Of a stretch of 64,000 nucleotides of DNA, positions 10,601 through 22,600 are shown in pieces. Positions within the stretch are counted from its first letter, which is position 1. The number at the start of each line of letters is the position of its first letter. The DNA comes from Patiria pectinifera (taxonomy: Eukaryota; Echinodermata; Asteroidea; Valvatida; Asterinidae), in the NCBI GenBank assembly GCA_029964075.1, contig CM057145.1:1426001-1490000 (forward strand), given 5' to 3'. A program made the translations under genes and the position numbers. The notes below the pieces were generated by a model. It had not been told where the DNA came from and searched no databases. It saw only the letters and a list, made by a program, of their open reading frames with translations.

Positions 10601-13600
10601 ATCACGTCGTTGGATTAGACAAAGAACGAGTTAGAGATCTATTTAAAGTGACTCAAAATCAATTTAATAAAGCACTAAAAAAATTCATTTGCCAGCCGTT
10701 CGTCTATCCGTTTTTTAACTTCTTTTTCAAAGTCTGTATCGTTTTTAATATTTTGAAGCTTTGTGCTGGTCTTTGTTCTAATTTTTTGCTAAAGCTCGTT
10801 AAATTTAAGTCTGTACACTTTCGTTTCTTCGTTACTATTTAATTGGAGTACATTCTAGAAATATCGGGGTATTCGCGCGTACCCATGGGTACGATTTTTA
10901 AGATATCAGACGGACGACCATCGAGGAAATTTTCACTCGAACTTAATTGTGGGCAGCGAATAAACAAAAATTTAAACGGATTAACGTTGTAAGACCCTGT
11001 ATACACCACTTTGGAAATATTAAAATATCCGGGGTTAAACATTACCTTTTTTACGCGTACACTGTCAAGAGGTCATTTCCTTATGTGTACCCATCTTACA
11101 CGTAACACTACTCGACAAATAATAATTATAATATAAAGTATACACTTTTATAGGACAACATCATTTGAAATATAAATGTATTCTGTTATCAGGCTGATTC
11201 CCGATCACTTTATGTGTTTGAATGTATGATTTTTCTTTGTTTTTTTTCCGACAAAAACTTTCATCAACCTTTCATCTAAATGGTGATGTAAAACAAACAC
11301 ATCTTTTGCTTCCAATTACATGCATTTCAAAACATGTTTAGGTCGTTTGGTCCATTGAGGAATACGAGGCAAAATATTTTTTGTTATTTTGCAAATTTTT
11401 TTGTGCTGATTGAATGGATTATTCACATCATATGTATACATATTTTCGGCCATTTTTTTCTTTTGCACTATCAAAGCTATCAGTATCAAAGCCAGCCCTC
11501 AAACGTGATGAACACTTGCCTTAATTAAAGTTTTTTTAAAAATATGTAAGGTCGACGATACACAAAATAATGAAGAATTTAAGTCGTGCCCGACATTATT
11601 CACACACAACGGTAGCCACAAAGGGATAATGTGACCGTATATATTCACAAAATTCAAACTGAAGAGAAAGCTTACTGAAATCTAGGCACTCTGCTAACCT
11701 AAGTGGGGTGCTTATCTTAGTAATTAGAGAAGGATCTAAGCACCCAACTTATTTCAGTGCTCAACTTAAAGGGACACTGGGTCCTGGAACAGCCCAATTG
11801 GGCTACAAAACGCGCTTTGAACGAAACAATGTTAATCGGAAATAACATTTAAAAGTAGGATAAAAACACCCACACAACTATCCTTTCAAAATTGGGCGTT
11901 TTTGTGTTATTCCTGTTTTATGCGTGCGAGAACGAATTTCGGGGTCCACTTTTGCGACCCCATACATTCGAGTTATTTGGATGCTAGTTGTGATTTCATT
12001 CGAAAAGAGTTCGCCTTTTGCTGAAATTGAAGAAACCATTTTTGTTTGCATTGGTGATTGGTCACCGCTGATCCCGAGACACAAAACGTGTGTATCATGC
12101 ACTGAGAACGACACGCAAACGTTTTCGTACTCCGTCGTGTTCGATGTAAACAAGCGGTTTTTCCCGTCTTTTCTCGGGAACGGTAAGACATTAGGTTGGT
12201 TTCCTTCAACCAGATGTTTGAAATAGGCTAAGTAAACAAATCCAAAACATGAAATTCTCGGGGATTTCAGGACCTAGTGCCCCTTTAAGTATTCAAAGCA
12301 ATCCCTATTGTTCATGCGTAAAACAAATAAGTCACAGTTGTTCCCAAGATCACTAAAGATAGACTGGGTTGGTTGGTGTATCCAAAGGGGGGTGTCACGC
12401 GCAATATGGGAATCTGGGTAAATTGGCAAAGTGGGAACTTATGTACAGTTGACATCAAATAAAAATGGGGGGGGGGACGGAAAAAATAATTGGACGGCTT
12501 TAATGTCGTAACGCTTATGAAAAAAACCCAAAACAAACCAAAAACTCAATGAATATTGCTCAAAGTGGAAATTTCAATTTTTTTTTTTAAGTTTTACGAA
12601 CGTATACACCTATAGGCCGAAGGAAACCTTACCACAGTTTTGTTCATCTCTTCCGTTTAGGCAATCAGTATACCCGTCACACTGCCACGCACTCCTTAAC
12701 AGTAGAATATTAAGGTTTATTGGAGATATGTGAAAATAAAAACACGCTTCCGACTGAACCGATCCGAGGAAAGATTTATTTGATTAATGTCTACGCATGG
12801 AGCTAAGAAAGCTTATACCTGCAAGAACCTTGAAATCATTGTGCTATTTTGTTCACCTTTTTAATTTGTTAAAATACAGTTTTGAAAACCATGAAGCACA
12901 ATAGGGGCTTTGCTACACACTCATGATAAAGATTAGGTAATAAACAGTGGTTTTCACCTCCTGCTGGCACACTGGTAGCCGTTAGAGAAAATCCACTTGT
13001 TCTCCAGTAACCGTTTGATGTAAATCTCACCCACATGGTGTTTCCACTGGACAGGAGATCGGGAGGTAGGCTGTCAGCACTATCCCTCTCGAAGGACGTG
13101 TTACTACTTGGCGTGTTTCCATCACCCGCACGAAATACGTCCAGGAATTCCCGGTTCAAACTAAAACTATGGAATGTTATGTTGATCTTGCGGTCTTCTT
13201 CCGTTTGAAGTATCCACATACGATCAACATTATCCGGATAAATACTAGGATGACGTGGGGAGGCAAGATGGCTGGATCCATTTTCACCGATGAATATAAA
13301 TTGGGGTTCGTCTGCATTTGATAATTATATAAATAAAAAAAGTATAACAAGTGTGAATGAAATATAAAATGAAAAAAAAAACCCCAAAAACGTAAAGGTT
13401 CCAGGATTATTCCAGTCGTGCAAAAGTGTTAACACAAGGTAAGCCTAGTAAAGTTGGTACGAGAGCACACAAAATTCACTGATCAAAAATGTTTGCAGTG
13501 TTTTTAGAATGAGATCTGGTATCATGGTGGAGACGAAAACACACTTTCGCCGTTAACAAATTTTTTCGTCTTTACAAGAATACACGAAACAAAGTGGTAC

Positions 13601-16600
13601 TAGTCTAATTCGCTAGTGACAGTCATAATTGAGACAGGTTACTAGTCTGAATCAAAGTGGTCAACAATTAAAAAAAAGACAAGAAGAAAACAAGGTCAGG
13701 GGTAAATAATGATGCAATTTAATCTTAGGAATGCCTAGCGTTTTATTTGTCCATATCGTGTTACGGGTCCCAAAACTTCTGATTTAATGCTTAAATATTA
13801 GACTCAGGGGTGTGAGTGATCAATGATAAAAATAGCTGAACACAGTTGAAAAAGGTTTAAAAAAACCTGAACTTTGGAAATCTCCTATACTTTCGTACAC
13901 AGAAAGTGAGGGAAAAAAACTGAAATCCAAAACAAAAATAGCTGCAATCAAGCTGAGATTTCACACCCCTGTAGACTAGACGCACACAATGCCCTGTTAA
14001 TTGGATTCTTTATTATTGAGGTTTTGAACATAACAATAATCACAATATGTATTTCAGAATCACCGCAATTGAGTTCATCCCTTCGATCGAGGCAGTCCGT
14101 AATACCATCACACTGCCAGGCACCAGTTGTGCAGCCAGAATTACTACAGTCAAAATCCCCCGAGGAACACATCAGAGTAGCTGAAAAATATAACAAACGA
14201 CAAACCGCAAAAATAAAGGTGAAAGTTCAGTAAATCTTAAAGGGGCATTACGGCCTGGAATACGCCAAATTGGGATATAAAACCCTGCGAGAACGAATTT
14301 CGGGTTAACAGTTTTGTGGTCGCTCACTGCAGACGTGTAAAAAACAACATGTATGCATTGGTGCTGTGTGTAAATTATGTGACACGCACAACTCGTATCG
14401 TACATTGAATGAAACAACATGAAAACCTATTAGTATACCGTGGTGTCCTATGCGAACAACCGGGTTTTCTTTCTCTTCTCGGGAACGGTAAGACTAGGTT
14501 AGTTTCTTTCAACTAGACCTTAGTGCAAGCAAACAATCCAAAACATGAAATTCTCGGGTATTTCAGGTCGTTATGTCCCTTACAACACGTTTTCTAAGAT
14601 AAGAATTTCAAACCCATTCATAGGGCTTCCAGAAGGTCGCCTTGTAGTGGGATAATTAGCGCCAAATAAAGTCAACTACGGAAAGTTGAATTCAAATTCA
14701 CGTGAAAAAAATCCATATTCATCGGTCCTAATTCAGGGTTCAGATGACGTATTCTCGGACAGGTTGATGTAAATCTTTTCTTTTTTTAATGTCACTAAGT
14801 TGACTTCTTAGTTCAGGAGAGGTAAGTCGACTACTCTGGGTAAAAAGTATATATTGACTTATTAAAGGAAAGTTAGTCGATTTAGATTAAATATATCAGT
14901 ATCTCCGTGAGTGAGGGGAAAACGAATCCGATACCAAACTTTGTATTAAAAGCTGTCCAAACAAACTAGTCTTGCTGTATTTCTTTACTTTCAGACGGTA
15001 CACTGGCAGCTGTTAGGGAAAATCCACTCCTTGTAAGGCGACTGTCCGAAGTAAATCTCAACCACATAGCGTTTCCACTGGAAAGGAGATCAGCAGGTTT
15101 TCCGTAATCACCATCCCACTTGAATAACGTGTTACTTGGTATGTTGCCATCACCCGCACGCAAATAGTCACCGTACCACCTTCTCACATCAAAACTTTGA
15201 AAAGTTATGTAGATCTTGCGATTTTCTTCCGTTTGAAGGTACCAAATAATGTCAACGTTAGGTGGATAATTGTCAGGATAACGTGGGGAGACAATCTGGC
15301 TGCTTTCGTTTTCACTGATGACTATTAATCTGGGTTCATCTGTAAGTGACAAGATATGAACGAAAATGAACAAGAACAAGTGAAGATTGAGGAGTACTTG
15401 TATTATATATCATCAAACGTATAAAAAAAAATCCCAAAACATCTCACTGTAAACTAGAAAACATAAGTACAGTTGAGTGAATTGGGATTTCACTTGTTTT
15501 CTTTTCATAAATTTCGTGAAAAGTGAAAAGCTGAACACAATTGACAACACAGATTATCAATGAACTAACTCAACATCTCAGGGTGGAAGAATTTAAGTGT
15601 GTGTCGCTATCATAGCACTTTTCAATATATTGCAATTATGAATTTTTGTCGATAAATATTGATGTATAGAACTTTTCGAATACCTGCAATGTCAATTTCT
15701 ATTTGCTGAAAGTCTAACAGGTCTGCAAAAACAAAACTAAAATTAGAGGGATGATTTTGACAAAATATAGAGTTGTTATTCCAATAAGGATCATATGGTA
15801 AAAGCACAATAATTATATCAGATTTACCGCAATTGAGTTCATCACTTCCATCCAAACAGTCTGTCAGAGTATCACACTGCCACGAACCTCTTATGCAGAC
15901 GGAATGGCCACAGTCAAAATCTCCCATAGGACACATTGGTGTAACTGGGGAAAACGAAATGGGCTCATACTTTACGTACGTATACTTCAGAGTATTTTTC
16001 AGTGATAAGGTATTGTTCCAGCTTTTTCCTTTTGTATATAGGCCCTATAATGCCAAGTTTGAAAAAAGGATTTCAACGGCCACCTTTAACAAAAGTCCGG
16101 TGTTCACACTATGATTACACTGGTTGAACACGCAAAGTTGAATAGACATTAATTTGATTCCCTCTGTCAAAAGAGGGTGCACTTTTTAATAGATTATTTT
16201 TTGTTCTGTTACGTTAACCAAAAGAGGTTGTACTAACTGGCGTGTCAAGAAAGCAAAAAAAGCTGACTAAATTTGTGAAATTACAGAATGTTTTTGTACT
16301 GATATTTGTTATTTTATGGAATGCACTGCTGTGACTGCAGCTACATCAGAGGAACGTGCAGTCCATGCCATTGTTTCATTCGTTGCTTCATTCTCACGAG
16401 AGGACAAAAGCAAAAGGATATGATGGTTTTTGATTAGTCTTCCTTACTCATGCCAGGACACAAACAAGAGGGCATGTTAGTGTTTGATCAGTGGCTCCTT
16501 GCGAGGACACTAGCAAGATGGCTTGTAAGTGGTTGATTAGTGGATCTTTATTCAAGCGAAAACACAAGCCAATGGACAGGATGATTAGTGGCGTTTTACT

Positions 16601-19600
16601 CATGCGAGGACACAAGCTAGAGGGTATGTTCACAATAATTATTTTGATAACAAAATCAAGAGGACATGATACTGTTTGGTTAGTGGCTCTCTACTCACAT
16701 GAGGACACTGTTGTGGAGTGGCATTACGCAGCCACCGTATCCATATTCTATGATGTTACAAGGGCGGATCCAGGGGGGGGCCATGGCCCCAAAACGAAAC
16801 CAATTTTTTTTTTTATATGTGACATCGCAAAAAAAGCAGTTAATGAGTACACCACCATCTTTTCCTCAAAAAAAAACATTGGTTAAAGTGGTCAGAAATT
16901 GCCTCAGATCGCACCACAGAGCATCTAGAAACCCCACGCCGTAATTTTTGGACCCACTTTTTTGGAGGACCAACATTTTTTTTGCCCCCCCCCCCCAAAA
17001 AAATTGTGTTCTGGATCCGCCCTTGTGATGTTATTACGGGATGTTAATAAACGTCTTTCAGTGAATGCTACACTTGAGTCCTGCCGTCTTTAGAACATGG
17101 TGTCAGAAATTAGCTGAATCCAGCGCCATTATTGCAAAGAACCGGCAAAATCTTCGGCAATCTTGGTGAACGGATCACAAGGCATCCGTCGGCAGCACAG
17201 ACTGATCCTGTCACTACACACACGGTAGGCTGTGCAAGAGAACGATAAACTGTACAATTTTCACGCGGAGTTTCCGCCATTGAACACGTGCGTTTTTAAC
17301 TGTGGTCTGTGAACGATAGACTGTACATGTACGTATACATTGCACGTTGAGTTCACGCCATTGTCGTCAACGTGCGTTTCGCTGTAAACTACGGAGGCCT
17401 GTAACGGACACATCGCGGTGTACATTACGCACGCACTGCATATTAACCATGGCGCACTCGCTCATTCCCCCACCGGCGAAAATGGACATGAAAGGAGACC
17501 AGGTTTCCAACTGGCAATTTTTCAAGGCAAGTTGTCAGAACTATCTAGTGGCCACAGAACTGGATAAGAAAGATACTTCCATCCATGTGGCTACATTACT
17601 CACAGTTGTGGGGAAGGAGTGCTATGAAGTGTACGAAAATCTGCCACAAACAGAGGAACAGAGAAAGTCACCACAGCAAATCCTAATCAGCCTTTAAGCT
17701 CAGTTTGACCCTAAACGCAATGTGGTGTGCGAACGATTCATGTTCAACTCCTGTAAGCAAGAGCCCAAAGAGAACATTGACACTTTCTTGAACAGGCTGA
17801 GAAAGTTGGCAACCACATGCAATTATGGAGCGCTTCTCGATGAAATGCTCCGAGACAGGCTGGTCATAGGAGTAGTAGGCAACAGCATCCGTGCTCGTCT
17901 GCTGCGTGAGTCGTCACTGACATTGCAGAAAGCCATAGACATATGCCGCAGCAGTGAACAGGCAGCGATCCACTTTCAGCAGATGGATCCGGTAGAGGCA
18001 GAGACAGCACACTTTGTGAAAAACAAGCAGCGGACACAGAAATCTTGAAAAGCCAGCAAGCCTCCGAACATCAATTGCAAGTACTGTGGCAAATCACACA
18101 GCAAAGGCAAGTGCCCAGCCTACGGGACAACTTGCTCTAAGTGCCAAAAACGCAACCACTATGCGCAGGTTTGCCAGTCATCGGGCACAGACCGCACCAA
18201 ACGTCAGCCACAGAAATCATCGACGAAAGCATCTATACAGTGCAGTCAAAGCCCAAGCGCAGCAATACTTTGTTGAGCTAGCAGTGGAGACGCCCACAAG
18301 GGATCTTGCAAAGACCATCAGATTTCAGCTAGACTCTGGTGCAACTTGCAGCACCATGAAGCTGGCAGACTACAAGCAGCTCAGTGACACGCCTCCGGTG
18401 CCATCAAAGACTAAACTGAAATTGTACAATGGCACGATCATTCATCCCGTTGGAGCTGCCAGCTTGAGATGCCCGATCAAAGGGGTCACCAGGAAAATCC
18501 ACTTCAAGATCGTGGAGGATGCCCCCTCATCTCTGCTGTCAGGTAAAGCAGCAGAAGCTCTGGGACTAATGCAGTTCGCACAGGAGTGCTTAGTGCATGC
18601 AGTGACAGAGTCACCGACTCAAACCAAGGAACAGGTCCTCAGTCAGTTCAAAGACGTATTCACTGGCCTTGGTCGGCTACCAGGTCACTACCACATAGAC
18701 ATTGATCACAGTGTCACTCCAACGCAGAACACCAGGCGCAGAGTACCCATCCCGGTGCGGGCAGAGCTAAAACGAAAGCTAGACAGCAGGACAGCCCAAG
18801 GCACCATTGCCCGGGTGACTGAGCCTACCAAGTGGATCCTCAACATGGTAGTCGTCAGAAAGCCAAACAAAATCAGGGTATGGTTGGATCCACACGGCCT
18901 GAACAAGGCCATCAAGCGCAACCATTACCCCATTCCCACCGTAGACGAAGTAGCCCCGAGACTGAAGAACGCCAAGCTCTTCTCGGTGGTAGATGCCAAG
19001 GACGGTTTTCTTCAAGTCATCCTTGATGAGTCCTCCAGTTATCTGACAACATTTTGGACGCCTTACGGGCGTTACCGCTGGTTGAGGATGCCCTTTGGTA
19101 TCTCATCAGCACCGAAAGAATTCCAGCGCAGGCTCCATGAGTGCCTGGAAGGCCTGGAAAACATCGCAGTGATTGCAGATGACATCCTAGTCTACGGCTC
19201 AGGAGAAACGCAGGCTGAAGCAGAAGCCTCACACGACGCCGCATTCACCGCTCTTCTCTGAAATGCAGAGAGCGGAATCTGAAGCTGAACGCAGCCAAGC
19301 TACATACATGAGACACGTCTTCAGCTCAGACGGACTATCTCCAGACCTGTAGAAAATCAAGGCCATACTCGACATGCCTCGCCCTACAGACGTCCAGGGA
19401 GTGCTGAGACTCATCGGAGTGGTGACCTATCTGGCTAAATTCTTGCCAGAACTGAGCACAGTATGCGAGCCACTCAGACGTCTCACCGACAAAGACATCA
19501 TATTTGAATGGTTGGCACATCATGACGAGGCCCTGGACAAGATCAAGAAGCTCACCACTAAAGCACCAGTACTGAGCTACTATGATGTCAACCAAGACGT

Positions 19601-22600
19601 CGCGATCGAGTGTGATAGCTCCGAGGTTGGGCTAGGAGCCGTCATCACACGAAATGGCCGCCAAGTCGCGTACGCCTCACGAGCACTATCAGCCACAGAA
19701 CGCAACTATGCTCAAATAGAAAAAGAGTGTTTGGCAATCGTATTTGCCACACAGCGCTTTGAGCAATACATCCTAGGCCGCGACAAAGTGCTCGTGCTCA
19801 CCGACCACAAACCTCTGATGAACATCTTCAGAAAGCCAATCTTGGTGAGCCCCAAGCGCCTACAACGTATGCGACTCCGCCTACAGAAGTACTCACTACA
19901 CGTAGAGTACAAGCAGGGTTCGTGAATGTACTTGAGCGATACACTGTCGCGAGCATCGTTGCCAACACGACAAGTCACAGATCAGACACCAGACTATCTG
20001 ATCTTCTCCGTCACTCAGGAGCAGAAGCTCAACATGGAGTTGGAGAATATCGAACCAACCATCTTCGTCACAGACGAGCGTCTGCAGAGAGTCAAAAGGC
20101 AACGCTCGCTCAAGTTCTCTTGTGTATCAGGGAATACTGGCCATACAGAGATGATGGGACCAAACTACGTGTCACGCGAGTTTACTCAGTTCTGGAATGA
20201 GTGGGACTTTGAACACACTACCTCAAGCCCCTACCACTCCAAATCCAACGGAAAAGCAGAGTCCACGGTCAAAATCGCCAAGGGACTTGTGACCAAAGCT
20301 GCCAAAGACAACAGTGACCTGTGGAAGGCTATCCTTGAATGGAGGAACACCACTACTCCGGGAATGTCCAGCTCTCCGGCACAGCGCTTAATGTCTCAAC
20401 GAACGACAGTCGGGAAAACGCAAAACCACCTACAACACCAGTCACATGTGTGAGTGAACCTCAGCTCATGCAACAACCAGCTAAAACTGAGCCACCCAAC
20501 TCAAGCGCCGCCAGTCCAGTCGCTAAGGCACAAGATGTGCTTTCCGCTCCCACAGACAAACCTCCAGGACTGAACACCAACGCTACCATCACCAGATCCG
20601 GTCGCATTTCCAGACCACCAAAGAGACTTATTGAGTCATAAATCTGACTTTCTGACACTCACCCACAAAGCCTTGGGGCCATAGGCCAACACTTAGTTTA
20701 GATGGACTACGCTTGCATGCAGTTTATTGGTTAAAGTTGCTTTTACTAAAGTTGTTCTTGAACTAACCTTATTACTAAGTAGTGTTAAAGGTTTAGAGCT
20801 GTTCCAAATACGTTCTAGTGTTAAAACGTTCGTAATGTTTGCGGAGTTATTCACACAAGTTTAGCGTTCTTGATCACCACTGTAACAGACCACAGTTTAC
20901 ACTCAGTCTCAAGTGAAAGTTCAGCAACAACAAAAGACTGTTCCTTATCTTAAGGAAAGGGGATGTTATGGAGTGGCATTACGCGGCCACCGTATCCATA
21001 TTCTATGATGTTATTACGGGCTGTTAATAAACGTCTTTCAGTAAATGCTACACTTGAGTCCTGCCGTCTTTAGAACAGACACAAGCTTGAGGACTTGTTA
21101 ATATTTGCTTATAAATTAGCTGTTCTTTACTCACACGAGGACACAAGCAAGAAGACATGTTAATATTTGATAAGTGGCTCTTTACTCACACGAGGACAAA
21201 GTGAGAGGACATGCTAATGCTTGATAAGTAGCTCTACTTAAGCGAAAACACATTCAAAAGGCAAATTAGTGCTTAAATCATGGTTCTTTACTCACACGAG
21301 GGTACAAGTAAGAGGACATGTTAATAGTTGATTAGCGGCTCTTTAATCACACTAGAACTCAAGCAAGATGGACTGTTAGTGTTTAATTAGTGGCTCATAT
21401 GCTCACACTTGGACGCAAGCAAGAGGGACTGTTAGTGTTTGATTAGTGACTCTTTACTTACATTTGGACACAAGTTAGAGGGCATGTTAGTGTTTGGGTA
21501 GTTGCTCTTTACTCACACGAGGACAAAAATAAGGAAGCATGTCGATCAGGAAAATATGTTGAATTTAGCAAAACATAATGATGTCCGGTACATTAATGAC
21601 ATTGTTTTTTTTTTAGATAAAATGTGATGTCGTCAAACCTGAAGTTAGATAATATTTATTGATACATTATATTATACAAACATCCATTATGATAATTTCC
21701 ATTGTTTCAGAAGTTCTTTTCACTTTATGATGAACATGAATTCTGTTTGAACTAAATCAAAATTTACGTTGCACATTGTAATTGAAGATGTCGTTAAAGT
21801 TGAAATAAGGTGTAGGTGTGAATATAATGAAATTGATCAAATCCCAAAAGAGACCTGATGTTTTCAAATAAAAGAGAAATAGTTCAACTGCAATGGCTGA
21901 ATTTTATAATAAAAAAAACCATTTCTGGCATTAAAATATCCACTGCTTAACTGGTGTGCGAAGGCGTCTTCGCCACCGGAGCGCACAACAGCGCCCTCTT
22001 GTGATTTACTATTTATAATCGTCCAATCCTTATCCAATCGATAAATCTTAGTCCGTAAAATCCTTGTTTATGACTCTTAATCATCGTTTACCTTAATTAT
22101 CCAATTACAGGTTCATTATGAATATCCCCTCTGCGTGAATTACAGAAAGGGGATTTGACTTAATGTTTATTGTTTATGTTGGGTTGTAATTTACCTGTAC
22201 AAAATGTACTAACGTATATGCGAATTGCATGTCATGCCATACGTTTTATGGGGCACTTTACTAGGAAAATCTAGGGATTCCTGAGAATGTTTAGGGTCTT
22301 TCCATAAATCCTGTGCTATTATACCAACGTTTGGCGATGTTTATAAGTATTTTGGGCCCTTTTCCTGCATGTTCATTTTCACCATGTTTGTTCATGTTAT
22401 TTGCTGAGCTAATTCGGAGCAAACATGTGTTTACATGTATATTGTTAGTGTTTATGACATGATATGATAAGGGTTTCCTAGGTCGGTGCACATAGTAATT
22501 TAGTTCCCCTTTTGTGTTTATTCCTCCTTTTAAAACCACACCTACCACGCCTACCACACACGGTTGTTTGAACCACACTCCATAGTACACACACCACTGG

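Larger units (their letters stand above)
16709..21077 (+). mobile_element. Ty3/gypsy LTR retrotransposon 1 (degenerate, complete ends)
   Basis: LTRs start TGTT and end AACA. The 3' LTR is 114 bp and the 5' LTR is 389 bp because it contains a 267-bp MITE plus its 8-bp duplication (389-267-8 = 114). The target duplication GACAC flanks both ends (16,704-16,708; 21,078-21,082). A primer-binding-like TGGTGTCAGAA follows the 5' LTR, and a polypurine tract AAGGAAAGGGGA (20,952-20,963) precedes the 3' LTR. Gag, protease, reverse transcriptase, RNase H and a partial integrase can be read, with many breaks. Protein features resemble the Mag-like branch, which is an inference. Confidence 0.95.
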
